Below, piece after piece: positions 7,812 to 15,610 of a stretch of 23,981 nucleotides of DNA. The translations under genes and the position numbers were made by a program. Source of the DNA: DRQF01 sp964559135 (GTDB lineage: Bacteria; Planctomycetota; GCA-002687715; DRQF01); NCBI GenBank assembly GCA_964559135.1, contig CAZLGG010000059.1, positions 1-23,981 on the forward strand. Direction: 5' to 3'. The notes beneath the pieces were generated by a model. That model did not search any database, was not told the origin of the DNA, and was given only the letters and a program-made list of their open reading frames with translations. How positions within the stretch are numbered: the first letter of the stretch is position 1; each line of letters begins with the position of its first letter.

Positions 7812-9809
7812 TCAGGCTTCCTGCTCGGCGGCGGCCCTGCCCCGTTGCGCGTGCGTCGCGCCGCGCAGCGCGTCGCGCCACATGGCGAGAGCCATGATCG
7901 GGAAGTAGAGGCTGTAGAGGTAGTACCGCAGATAGAAGACTTTCGGGAATCCCGTCCCCGTCCAAAGCTCCTCTTCCCAGGTCCCATCCGCCCGCTGGCT
8001 CGTCACCAAGTATTCGACGGCCCGGCGGAGGCTCGTGCCGCGTGCCCGGCCGGCGGCGATCAACCCCATCATGGCCCACGCCGTTTGACTGGGAGTACTC
8101 GGACCACGCCCCATCAGGCTGCGGTCCTCATAGCTGCCGATGGTTTCCCCGAAGCCGCCGTCCGAGTTCTGGATGGACTCCAACCAGTCGGCGGCGCGAA
8201 CGATGTATGGCTGGCTCATGTCCTCGCCGATCTCGGCGAGGCCTCTCAGGACCTGCCACGTGCCGTAGACGTAGTTCACCCCCCAGCGCCCATACCAGGA
8301 CCCTTCCGGCTCCTGATTGTCCTTCAGGAATTGGATGGCGCGCAGGACCTGGGGGTCGTCCTTGCGAATCCCGAAAAGCCCCATCATCTCCAACGTGCGC
8401 GCCGTGATGTCCGCCGTCGGTGGGTCGAGCATGGCGTTGTGGTCGGCGAAGGGGACGTTGGCGAGAATCCAGCGGTTGTTGTCACGGTCGAACGCCGCCC
8501 ACCCTCCGTCCTTCGACTGCATCGCCCGAACCCATCGCATGGCCCGCTCGATGGCGGGCCTGGCCTCCGGCGCGTCCACGCGCTCGAGGGCCATCATGAC
8601 CATGATCGTGTCGTCGACGTCCGGGTAGTACTCGTTTTTGTATTCGAAGTACCACCCGGTCGGCTCGACATCGCGGACACGTTCCGCCCAATCGCCCGGG
8701 GAACGCACTTCCCTGTCCAACAACCAGCGGACGGCCGCTTCGAGTGAGCTCTTCACATCCTCGCCCCCCGCCAAGGCCAGGGCGTTCACGGCGATGGCGG
8801 TGTCCCACACCGGAGAGTGGCAGGGTTGAATTCGGATCTCGTCGTCCTGTTGCCCCGGGACGCGCAGTCCCTTCAGTGCCCGCTGGGCCATCTGAAAACG
8901 AGGATCGTCTTCGGAGAACGCCAAAGCCTTGAAGGCGACGAGAGAGTTGATGATGGGAGGCAAAATCGCCCCCAAACCGTCGCTGTTCTCGAACCGGGCC
9001 GTCATCCAGTCGAGGGCCTTGCGAATGGCGAGCGCGCGCAGCGGACGCCTGCGGAGTCGTCCGGTCAAGCTTTCCGCGAGCTTCGCGGCCTTGTCGATGG
9101 ACTGGAAGACGAGTTGCCATGTCCGCGAGGTCCCTTCGACCTCCAAGGTGCGATACTCGGGCGCGTTCTCCAGAGCAACGCGGAGTTCCTGGATATCCTT
9201 CCCATCCGGGACCCGGCAGAGCGGTTTCGTGGCCCAGATCAACGAGAGCGGAATGACGATGGTCCGGGACCAGCTCGACATCTCGTAGATGTTGAAGGGA
9301 AACCACCGAGGGAAGAGGATCAACTCCGGCGGGACGGCGGGACACTCTTTCCAGTCCATCTGACCGAAGAGCGCCATCTGAATCTTGGTGAACGTGTTGC
9401 AGGCCAACAGTCCGCCCAGTCGCTGAATCTTTCGCCGGAGCTTCGCCATGTGGGGAGCATCCGGATCGTCGCCGAAGAGCTTGAGTGCGAAGTACGCCTT
9501 GACGCTGGCGCTGACGTCCGCGGGACCGCCGGGATACAGGGCGTACCCTCCTTCGTCCTCTTGCTGACGGCGCATGAAGTTGAGGCACTTCGTGAGTTCG
9601 TCACGATCTCGTTCCGTCCATCCCAGGAAGTAGTGACAGAGGATGTATTCGGACGAGAGAATCGTGTCGCCTTCCAGCTCTCCGGCCCAATGGCCGTCGG
9701 AGTTCTGAATGGAGAGCAAAGCCTCCACGGCTCGCTCCAACACCATTTCTGGAAGTGCCGTGAGCCTCTCCTCGGGAGAGGGGCTGAGGCCGCCTTCGGT
9801 ATTCTTCAT
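7812..9809 (-). CDS. shc: Squalene-hopene cyclase
   Basis: A 665-residue class II triterpene cyclase that converts squalene to hopene/hopanol at the membrane face. The catalytic acid motif DxDD is present as PDVDDT (D397-V-D-D400, with D399 the likely proton donor); oxidosqualene cyclases carry DCT instead, so this is a squalene cyclase. Five QW-type repeats are visible: QNSDGHW (35), QSKDGGW (431), QEPEGSW (499), QNSDGGF (547) and QRADGTW (605). WDTAIAVNAL (335-344) is also typical. Length is normal for the family. It is the first gene of a minus-strand pair with hpnG and is divergent from ispH. Its leader contains an 11-bp-stem hairpin ending 11 nt before the ATG; no clear Shine-Dalgarno is seen. 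Confidence 0.97.
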   Translation of the reverse strand: MKNTEGGLSPSPEERLTALPEMVLERAVEALLSIQNSDGHWAGELEGDTILSSEYILCHYFLGWTERDRDELTKCLNFMRRQQEDEGGYALYPGGPADVSASVKAYFALKLFGDDPDAPHMAKLRRKIQRLGGLLACNTFTKIQMALFGQMDWKECPAVPPELILFPRWFPFNIYEMSSWSRTIVIPLSLIWATKPLCRVPDGKDIQELRVALENAPEYRTLEVEGTSRTWQLVFQSIDKAAKLAESLTGRLRRRPLRALAIRKALDWMTARFENSDGLGAILPPIINSLVAFKALAFSEDDPRFQMAQRALKGLRVPGQQDDEIRIQPCHSPVWDTAIAVNALALAGGEDVKSSLEAAVRWLLDREVRSPGDWAERVRDVEPTGWYFEYKNEYYPDVDDTIMVMMALERVDAPEARPAIERAMRWVRAMQSKDGGWAAFDRDNNRWILANVPFADHNAMLDPPTADITARTLEMMGLFGIRKDDPQVLRAIQFLKDNQEPEGSWYGRWGVNYVYGTWQVLRGLAEIGEDMSQPYIVRAADWLESIQNSDGGFGETIGSYEDRSLMGRGPSTPSQTAWAMMGLIAAGRARGTSLRRAVEYLVTSQRADGTWEEELWTGTGFPKVFYLRYYLYSLYFPIMALAMWRDALRGATHAQRGRAAAEQEA

Positions 9810-10107
9810 GCGGGCTCTGTGGATCCCCGACGGAGTCGGGCCGATCCCTCCTGACGACAGAACTTGACTTCACCACGATGGGGCCGCTCAGTCTGAAATG
9901 GCGGGCTCGATAAGACAAGTGGACCACGATCCGAAGCCCTTGGGAATCCGAGCCCCATTCTTGTCAGAATCACCCGGATGAGCTACTTGGTCAGATTGGA
10001 GAGTTCGCCGGACGATCCTCGAAAGGACGCGCCATGGGGCGAATCACGGAAATATTGCTGCGAGAAGTACTTACCGCAACTCGCAACAGAGAAGGGACAG
10101 GGCGTCG
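9810..10107. promoter_or_regulatory. Divergent shc/ispH control region
   Basis: This 298-bp gap must hold the promoters for shc (-) and ispH (+). TTGACT (9864-9869, +), TTGTCA (9961-9966, +) and TTGTCT (9913-9918, -) resemble -35 boxes, but none has a convincing -10 partner at 16-18 nt, so no promoter is called. It contains the shc leader hairpin (9821-9847) and a 25-codon leader ORF (10034-10111). Confidence 0.45.
9821..9847 (-). other. Stable hairpin in the shc leader
   Basis: On the plus strand GGATC-CCCGAC pairs with GTCGGG-CC-GATCC across a 3-nt GGA loop: an 11-bp stem with a single 2-nt bulge (9841-9842). It ends 11 nt before the shc ATG, so in the mRNA it borders the ribosome-binding site. 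It could modulate translation or mRNA stability, or be a palindromic operator. There is no T-run, so it is not a terminator. Confidence 0.5.
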
Positions 10108-10111
10108 ATGA
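10034..10111 (+). CDS. Putative 25-codon leader ORF overlapping ispH
   Basis: An ATG at 10034 is preceded by AAAGGA at 10022-10027, about 6 nt upstream and one of the better Shine-Dalgarno sequences in the window. It opens a 25-residue frame beginning MGRITEILLREVLTATR. Its TGA (10109-10111) overlaps the ispH ATG as ATGA, the same coupling geometry seen at hpnC-hpnD and hpnD-hpnE. Codons include ATA, GTA, ACT and AGA, which the neighbouring genes use little. It could be a leader peptide coupling translation to ispH, or a chance frame. I recognise no family. The ispH start also has its own GAAGGGA-type sequence inside this ORF. Confidence 0.35.
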   Translation: MGRITEILLREVLTATRNREGTGRR

Positions 10112-11031
10112 AGGTCAATTTGGCGGAGCCGCGAGGATTCTGCGCTGGAGTGGAACGAGCCATCCGCATCGTGGAATTGGCTCTGGAGCGCTTCGGACGT
10201 CCTGTCTACGTGCGCAAGGAAATCGTCCACAATCGGACGGTCGTGGACGGCCTGAAGCCGAAGGGCGCCATCTTCGTCGAAGAGCTGGATGAAGTCCCGG
10301 AAGGCGCCGTGACGATCTTCAGCGCCCACGGCGTCTCTCCGGCGGTCCGGGACGAAGCCCAACGACGGAGACTTCATGTGATCGATGCCACGTGCCCTCT
10401 CGTGGCCAAGGTCCACATCGAGGTCTTGCAGCGCGTCGCCGAGGGGTATCGCATCATCCTCGTCGGTCATCACGGCCACGAGGAGGTGGAAGGAACCATG
10501 GGGGAAGCCCCGGAGCGTTCGATTCTGGTCCAAAACCTCGAAGATGTCGAAAAACTGGACTTCCCGCCCGACCAGAAACTCGCCGTCGTGACCCAGACCA
10601 CCCTTTCCCTGGACGACACGGCCGAGATCATCCAGGCCTTGCGCAAGAGGTTTCCCGACATCCGTCTCCCCCAGAAGGACGACATCTGCTACGCCACCCA
10701 GAACCGGCAGCAGGCGATCAAGCAGATGGCGCCCGACACGGACGTCTTCTTGGTCCTGGGGGCGGCCAATTCCTCGAATTCCCTCCGTCTGAAGGAAGTG
10801 GCGGAATCCGAGGGGAAAGCCGCCTATCTCGTCCCCGACGCGGCCGCCGTCGACCCCGCATGGCTCGACGGTGTGCGCTCCGTGGGAGTGAGCGCCGGCG
10901 CCTCGGCTCCGGAGAGCCTCGTAGAGGAGCTGCTGAAGCGTCTCGCGGATCTCGGCTATTCGGAGCGTCAAGTCCACGTCTATGCGGAAGAAAACGTACA
11001 ATTCTCGCTGCCGACCGAGCTGAACACCTGA
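10108..11031 (+). CDS. ispH: 4-hydroxy-3-methylbut-2-enyl diphosphate reductase
   Basis: A 307-residue IspH, the last MEP-pathway enzyme, which reduces HMBPP to IPP and DMAPP with a [4Fe-4S] cluster. The three cluster cysteines are C12 (PRGFCAGVERA), C96 (DATCPLV) and C194 (DICYATQNRQ). Substrate residues are also visible: H42 in VHN, H74 in SAHGV, H124 and E126 in GHEEVEGT, TQTTLS (162-167) and NSSNS (221-225). Length and order are normal. It is followed 15 bp later by dxs, so the last and first MEP enzymes are probably co-transcribed. It is divergent from shc, and a small leader ORF overlaps its start codon. Confidence 0.97.
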   Translation: MKVNLAEPRGFCAGVERAIRIVELALERFGRPVYVRKEIVHNRTVVDGLKPKGAIFVEELDEVPEGAVTIFSAHGVSPAVRDEAQRRRLHVIDATCPLVAKVHIEVLQRVAEGYRIILVGHHGHEEVEGTMGEAPERSILVQNLEDVEKLDFPPDQKLAVVTQTTLSLDDTAEIIQALRKRFPDIRLPQKDDICYATQNRQQAIKQMAPDTDVFLVLGAANSSNSLRLKEVAESEGKAAYLVPDAAAVDPAWLDGVRSVGVSAGASAPESLVEELLKRLADLGYSERQVHVYAEENVQFSLPTELNT

Positions 11032-11046
11032 ATCGAGGTTGGAACC

Positions 11047-12903
11047 ATGTCGAAGATTCTTGACACCATCAACGGACACGACGATCTCCTCGCGGTCCCC
11101 GAGGGAGAACTCCCCCGACTCGCCGAGGAAATCCGTGACCGGATCGTGAACGTCATGCCGCGCAACGGAGGTCACTTCGGAAGCGGTCTGGGAATCACGG
11201 ACCTCACGATCGCACTGCACCGAGTGTTCGACTTCCGCAAGGATCACTTCGTCCTCGATGTGTCGCACCAGTGCTACCCCCACAAGATGCTCACCGGCCG
11301 CCGAGTGCAGTACGAAGACATTCGGCAAAAAGGCGGACCCGCCGGTTACACGCGCCCCAGCGAGAGCGATTACGACCGGTTCGTCTGGGCGCACGCCGGA
11401 ACGGCGATCTCGACGGCGATGGGCCTCGCCCAGGCGGAGAAGGGGCGAGATCGATGGGCCGTGGCCATCGTCGGCGATGCTTCCATTCCCACGGGGGTCT
11501 CCCTCGAGGCCCTCAACCACTTCGCCGAACTCCATGACCTGAAGCTGCTCGTGGTCCTGAACGACAACGACATGTCGATCGCCCCCACGGTCGGCGGGCT
11601 GTCCAAGCACTTGAAGGGGATCAAGAAGCGGGCACGCGCATCGGGAATGGCGACGACTCCGCAGGCGGGCGAACCTTTTACGGGCAATTTCTTCGAATCC
11701 ATCGGGCACCGCTATGTGGGCCCGATCGACGGCCACGACATCGCGGCGATGATCGAACTCTTCGACGGGATCAAGAACGAAGGGCGGGCCACCTTCGTGC
11801 ACGTGGCCACGATCAAGGGCAAAGGCCACCGCGAAGCCGAAAAGGATCAGTGGAAATGGCACGCCGTCGGCGGTTCCAAGAAGTCGGCGAATCCGGTGCG
11901 AGAGCATTCCCGCCTCGGCAAGAAGCCCTACACCGAGGTCTTCGTCGACGCCGCCATCGAACGGGCGCGCAAGGACAAGGACATCCACGCCCTGACCGCG
12001 GCCATGCCCTGCGGCACGGGACTGCGCCGTTTCGCAGCCGAGTTCCCGGACCGCTTCTATGACACCGGCATCGCCGAACAGCACGCCGTTGCCTTTTCGG
12101 CCGGGATGGTGAAAGGCGGCAAGAAAGTTCTCTGCGCGATCTACTCCACCTTCCTGCAGCGGGCGTACGACCAGCTGTTCCAAGAGATCGCACTGAACCG
12201 CATCCCCGTGACGCTGTGCCTGGATCGGGCGGGCATCGTGGGCCCCGACGGCGTCACCCACAACGGAACCTTCGATATCGCTTATCTCCGGAGCCTTCCG
12301 CACATCAACATCCTGGCCCCCCGGGATGCCACGGAGCTCCATGGCATGATCGAACTCGCCGTGGAGTCCGGCGAGCCGTGCGCCATCCGGTATCCGCGGA
12401 CGGCCGCTCCCGATTTGGATCTCGAATTCCCCCACGAAACACCTCTGGAGATGGGGCGCTCGGAGTGCCTCCGACGGGGGCGGGACGTGGCCATCCTCGC
12501 CTACGGGGCCATGGTTTATCCGAGTATCGACGCCGCCGAACTCCTCGAGGAGCAGGGGGTCGGCGCCACCGTCGTGAACGCCCGATTCGTGCGTCCGATG
12601 GACGATGCCATGCTGCGCCAAGCCCTCGCGGAGCATCCCGTCGTCGTGACCGTCGAGGAGCATGCTCTCAGCGGCGGCTTCGGGGCGGCCTGCCTCGAGC
12701 ACGCCGCCCGCAACGAGCTGGACGCCTCCCGCATTCGGCCCATCGGTCTGTTGGACGACTTCGTGGAGCATGGCACCCGCGCCGAGATGCTGGACGAGCA
12801 CGGACTTTCGCCCGCCGGGATCGCCCGGCAGGTGCAGGAGCATCTTCGCCGCGCTCGCTCCCGCGCCGAGCGACCCGATCACGCGGCGGAAGAAGCCCTC
12901 TGA
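11047..12903 (+). CDS. dxs: 1-deoxy-D-xylulose-5-phosphate synthase (divergent subtype)
   Basis: A 618-residue thiamine-diphosphate enzyme with the DXS layout, predicted to condense pyruvate and glyceraldehyde 3-phosphate as the first MEP step. Conserved parts include GGHFGSGLG (41-49), YPHKMLTGRR (77-86), LNDNDMSI (171-178), IGHRYVGPIDGHD (219-231) and GIAEQHA with catalytic E344. Two sites depart from the common form. The diphosphate/Mg motif usually written GDG is GDAS (143-146), and the usual HSSTS-like loop is HAGTA (116-120). The remaining motifs make an active DXS likely, but a related transketolase-type enzyme is possible. A GAGG Shine-Dalgarno precedes the ATG, 15 bp after ispH. The stop is 1 bp from a convergent gene's stop. 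Confidence 0.88.
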   Translation: MSKILDTINGHDDLLAVPEGELPRLAEEIRDRIVNVMPRNGGHFGSGLGITDLTIALHRVFDFRKDHFVLDVSHQCYPHKMLTGRRVQYEDIRQKGGPAGYTRPSESDYDRFVWAHAGTAISTAMGLAQAEKGRDRWAVAIVGDASIPTGVSLEALNHFAELHDLKLLVVLNDNDMSIAPTVGGLSKHLKGIKKRARASGMATTPQAGEPFTGNFFESIGHRYVGPIDGHDIAAMIELFDGIKNEGRATFVHVATIKGKGHREAEKDQWKWHAVGGSKKSANPVREHSRLGKKPYTEVFVDAAIERARKDKDIHALTAAMPCGTGLRRFAAEFPDRFYDTGIAEQHAVAFSAGMVKGGKKVLCAIYSTFLQRAYDQLFQEIALNRIPVTLCLDRAGIVGPDGVTHNGTFDIAYLRSLPHINILAPRDATELHGMIELAVESGEPCAIRYPRTAAPDLDLEFPHETPLEMGRSECLRRGRDVAILAYGAMVYPSIDAAELLEEQGVGATVVNARFVRPMDDAMLRQALAEHPVVVTVEEHALSGGFGAACLEHAARNELDASRIRPIGLLDDFVEHGTRAEMLDEHGLSPAGIARQVQEHLRRARSRAERPDHAAEEAL

Positions 12904-12904
12904 T

Positions 12905-15508
12905 TCAGCGGGTGACGGTGAGAACGAGGCCCGACCGTTCCTCGTCTGCGGACAGCTCGACCTCGACGGCTTCGGCTCCCTCGGCACGAATCCTGTAGCG
13001 ACCGGGCTCCAGCCCCTCGAAACGGAATCGGCCGTCGATGTCGGTCTGCTTGCCGCGGCCCGGGTCGGGAAGAACGGCGGCCGGTTCAGTTCCCGGGATC
13101 TCCATCCCGCGGATGGCCTCGATGAGCCCTCGCGAGTCCGTAGCCGGGGTCTCTCCGATCTCCTCGAGAACGACCGCGACACGGGCTTTCGGCCGCCCGT
13201 CGACCTGGACCACACCCGCGATGACGCCCGCGGGGAGTTCCAGACTCCGAAAAACCGTCTCGTCGCCGATCAGTTGCACGGGAAACCGATGCGGCGGTGG
13301 ACCGGCGACTTCGAGAAGAACGCGCCCCGCCTGCAACCCGTCGAGATGAAAGCGCCCGGAACCATCGGTGACACACCGAGGCAACTCCGTCACGAGGGCG
13401 TCGTCACCGCCGCGCACGACGAGGACGGCCCCGGATACGGGCCGTCCTCCCCGTAGGACGATGCCCTCGATGCCTGCCAGGGCATCGAGAGTGAGATCGG
13501 TACGCAGCGCCTCTCCTCGAGCAATTCGCAAGCGCCGTCCGGACGTCGTCTTCGCGCCCAGCCCGAGTCCCGCCACGAGCCACTGCTGCAGCTCGGGCGC
13601 GCCGGGCCCTCGAACCCGCACCCGATACAGTCCTTCTTGGAGCCCCGCAAGCCGGAAACGCCCTTGCCCGTCGGCGTGAGTGCGAAGACGTTCCTGCCCG
13701 AACCCACCCCGGAAAACCCTCTCGGAGCCCCCGGTCGGGTCATCGGAGAAGTCCCGAAAGAGCGCGACCTGGGCCCCGGGAACGGGCTGGCCTTGGGCGT
13801 CCCTCACGACCCCTTCCACGGACGCCGCCGGATCGAGGAGCAACCGGATGTCGTCCCTCGCTCCCTCGAGCAGAAAGGGCACGGACGGGGACGCGAGAAA
13901 ATCCGGATGAACCGCCATCGCGACGTGACGACCGTTGCGAAGCCCCATCAAGGAGAATCGGCCGTCGGCATCCGTGCGGACACCCCGGCGGGCGGACTCC
14001 CCGCTCGACGGCCGAGCCCCCGGGTGGAGATGGGTCATGTGCGCCTGGACCAGCATCGATCGTTCCTGATCGACCAGGACCAACGCGCCGCGCACCGGTT
14101 TGCCCGTTCGAGCGTCGAGGACCACACCGCGACACTCCACCTGCGGTTCCAAGACGAGATCCATACGGCGCCGTTCTCCCGCCGCGAGATCCGAGGGCAG
14201 CGTCCGCACCATTCTCGCGCATCCCGGCGCCGAGAGTTCGATGGCGCCTTGACGACTCACGAGGTCGAGAATGCCATAATACCCCTCCCCCTCCTCCGCA
14301 CCGGCCAGACCCCTCGCTTCACGGCCAAGGACGACCCGTCCAAGGGATCGGCTCTCGTCCAGTCCCCCCAAAATGCGCAGGGAGAAGTCGCTCGAGCCCT
14401 CACCGTCCGGCCCCGTGATGCGTCCGAAAACGATGGGCGAGGTTTCCAGGCGGACCTCGATGGACGCGGTGGTCTTCGACACGACCACGAGTTTTTGGAG
14501 ATGCCCGGGGGCTCGAACCCGCAGATCGATGCGACTTCGGGGCAGATCTCCGAGGACGAATCGCCCCTCGGAATCCGAACGGACCTCGACGCGACCGTAG
14601 GTCTTCGACCACGGCCCGGCCACCGATCCCATGGCGCCGGCGGTGAGAATCACGGCGCCGGAAATCGGGCTTCCCTCCTCGTCGAGGACGCGACCCCGAA
14701 GAGTTCGGGAGGGCGGGAGGACGAGTTCGAGGGCGTCTCGGTGCTCGCCGGCCACGAGATCGTCCACCGTGATCACGGCGAAGGACCCCGCTCCTCTCCG
14801 AGCAGCCAGGACGAAGGAGGGCTGCGGCGGAAGACCATCCAGGAGAAACGCTCCGCTCGCATCCGTACGGACGGTCATCAGGGCCCCCGACATGGACGGT
14901 GCGGTCCGCGCCCCGGAGGGCCGACGCGCCTCCACCACGACGCCGGACGCGGGCCGCCCGGCGGCGTCGCGTACGCGTCCCGCGAGTGTCACGCCCCGGG
15001 TGAGAAGAAGGTCGCCGAGGTCGACGCCTCCGTGGGCGAGGAAACCCCGTCGCACGAGCGTCGCGAATCCGAGCGCGCCCACCGCGAGGCGGAAGCGCCA
15101 TCCGACGGGAAGGCTCGTGAGAGTGAAACGCCCCTCGCGATCGGTCACGCCTTGGATGGGAGAGGGCAAGCCCCCCTCCGGTGACAAAGAGGGGTGTCGT
15201 TCGAATTCCACGTTCACCGAAGCGTCGAGGACCGGACGGCCTTCGGCGTCGAGGATGCGCCCGCGCAAGGAGGCCTCGGACCTCGAAACGGTGGATCGAC
15301 CGGCTTCGGAGGAACCCGTCACATGGGTCTCCCCGGAAGCCTCCTCCTTTCCCGTCGACCGTCTCGCCTGGATCTCGTCGCCGAGTTCGACCTCGGATTT
15401 CCTGACCGACGCGAGCCCTTCCTCGCCCTCATCGTCCCCGAAGGCGACGAAGAGGGCGGCGAGCGCAGCCAGCAGGAGCAGTCCGGAACACGCGAGAAGA
15501 ATCCTCAT
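12905..15508 (-). CDS. Exported multi-repeat carboxypeptidase-regulatory-like protein
   Basis: An 867-residue protein. The N-terminus (RILLACSGLLLLAALAALF) is a signal peptide or anchor, followed by a charged, Ser/Glu-rich linker (24-79). The rest is about eight beta-sandwich units of the carboxypeptidase-regulatory-like (CarboxypepD_reg/SpaA-like) type. They begin near residues 80, 172, 268, 357 (degenerate), 457, 562, 678 and 762. Each shows G-x-V-x-D-x-x-G-x-P-V-x-G-A early and TD-x-x-G-R-F-x-L-x-x-L-x-x-G-x-Y-x-x-x-V late. No catalytic domain is visible, so a surface, adhesive or scaffolding role is an inference. No Shine-Dalgarno is seen; the start is chosen because it directly precedes the hydrophobic segment. 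It lies 102 bp downstream of another exported-protein gene on the same strand. Confidence 0.85.
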   Translation of the reverse strand: MRILLACSGLLLLAALAALFVAFGDDEGEEGLASVRKSEVELGDEIQARRSTGKEEASGETHVTGSSEAGRSTVSRSEASLRGRILDAEGRPVLDASVNVEFERHPSLSPEGGLPSPIQGVTDREGRFTLTSLPVGWRFRLAVGALGFATLVRRGFLAHGGVDLGDLLLTRGVTLAGRVRDAAGRPASGVVVEARRPSGARTAPSMSGALMTVRTDASGAFLLDGLPPQPSFVLAARRGAGSFAVITVDDLVAGEHRDALELVLPPSRTLRGRVLDEEGSPISGAVILTAGAMGSVAGPWSKTYGRVEVRSDSEGRFVLGDLPRSRIDLRVRAPGHLQKLVVVSKTTASIEVRLETSPIVFGRITGPDGEGSSDFSLRILGGLDESRSLGRVVLGREARGLAGAEEGEGYYGILDLVSRQGAIELSAPGCARMVRTLPSDLAAGERRRMDLVLEPQVECRGVVLDARTGKPVRGALVLVDQERSMLVQAHMTHLHPGARPSSGESARRGVRTDADGRFSLMGLRNGRHVAMAVHPDFLASPSVPFLLEGARDDIRLLLDPAASVEGVVRDAQGQPVPGAQVALFRDFSDDPTGGSERVFRGGFGQERLRTHADGQGRFRLAGLQEGLYRVRVRGPGAPELQQWLVAGLGLGAKTTSGRRLRIARGEALRTDLTLDALAGIEGIVLRGGRPVSGAVLVVRGGDDALVTELPRCVTDGSGRFHLDGLQAGRVLLEVAGPPPHRFPVQLIGDETVFRSLELPAGVIAGVVQVDGRPKARVAVVLEEIGETPATDSRGLIEAIRGMEIPGTEPAAVLPDPGRGKQTDIDGRFRFEGLEPGRYRIRAEGAEAVEVELSADEERSGLVLTVTR

Positions 15509-15610
15509 GACGAGTATCTTATCGGCGCGAGGAGGCCTGAAAGGCCAATTCGACGGGTTTTTCAGGAGCGGCGGGCCGACGATGCCTTCGCCGCCCCGCC
15601 GCCGAGAAGT

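Noticed and set aside
9978..10292. 104-codon plus-strand frame overlapping the ispH start
   Set aside because: It has no Shine-Dalgarno, runs out of frame through the conserved start of IspH and shows no family features.
9991..13215. 1074-codon minus-strand open frame
   Set aside because: It is in exact codon register opposite ispH and dxs. Its residues are low-complexity reverse-complement products, and both sense genes have full family motifs.
13040..15500. Repetitive signal at DNA level as tandem repeats or CRISPR
   Set aside because: The periodicity is at protein level (diverged beta-sandwich units); no identical direct repeats or spacers are seen.
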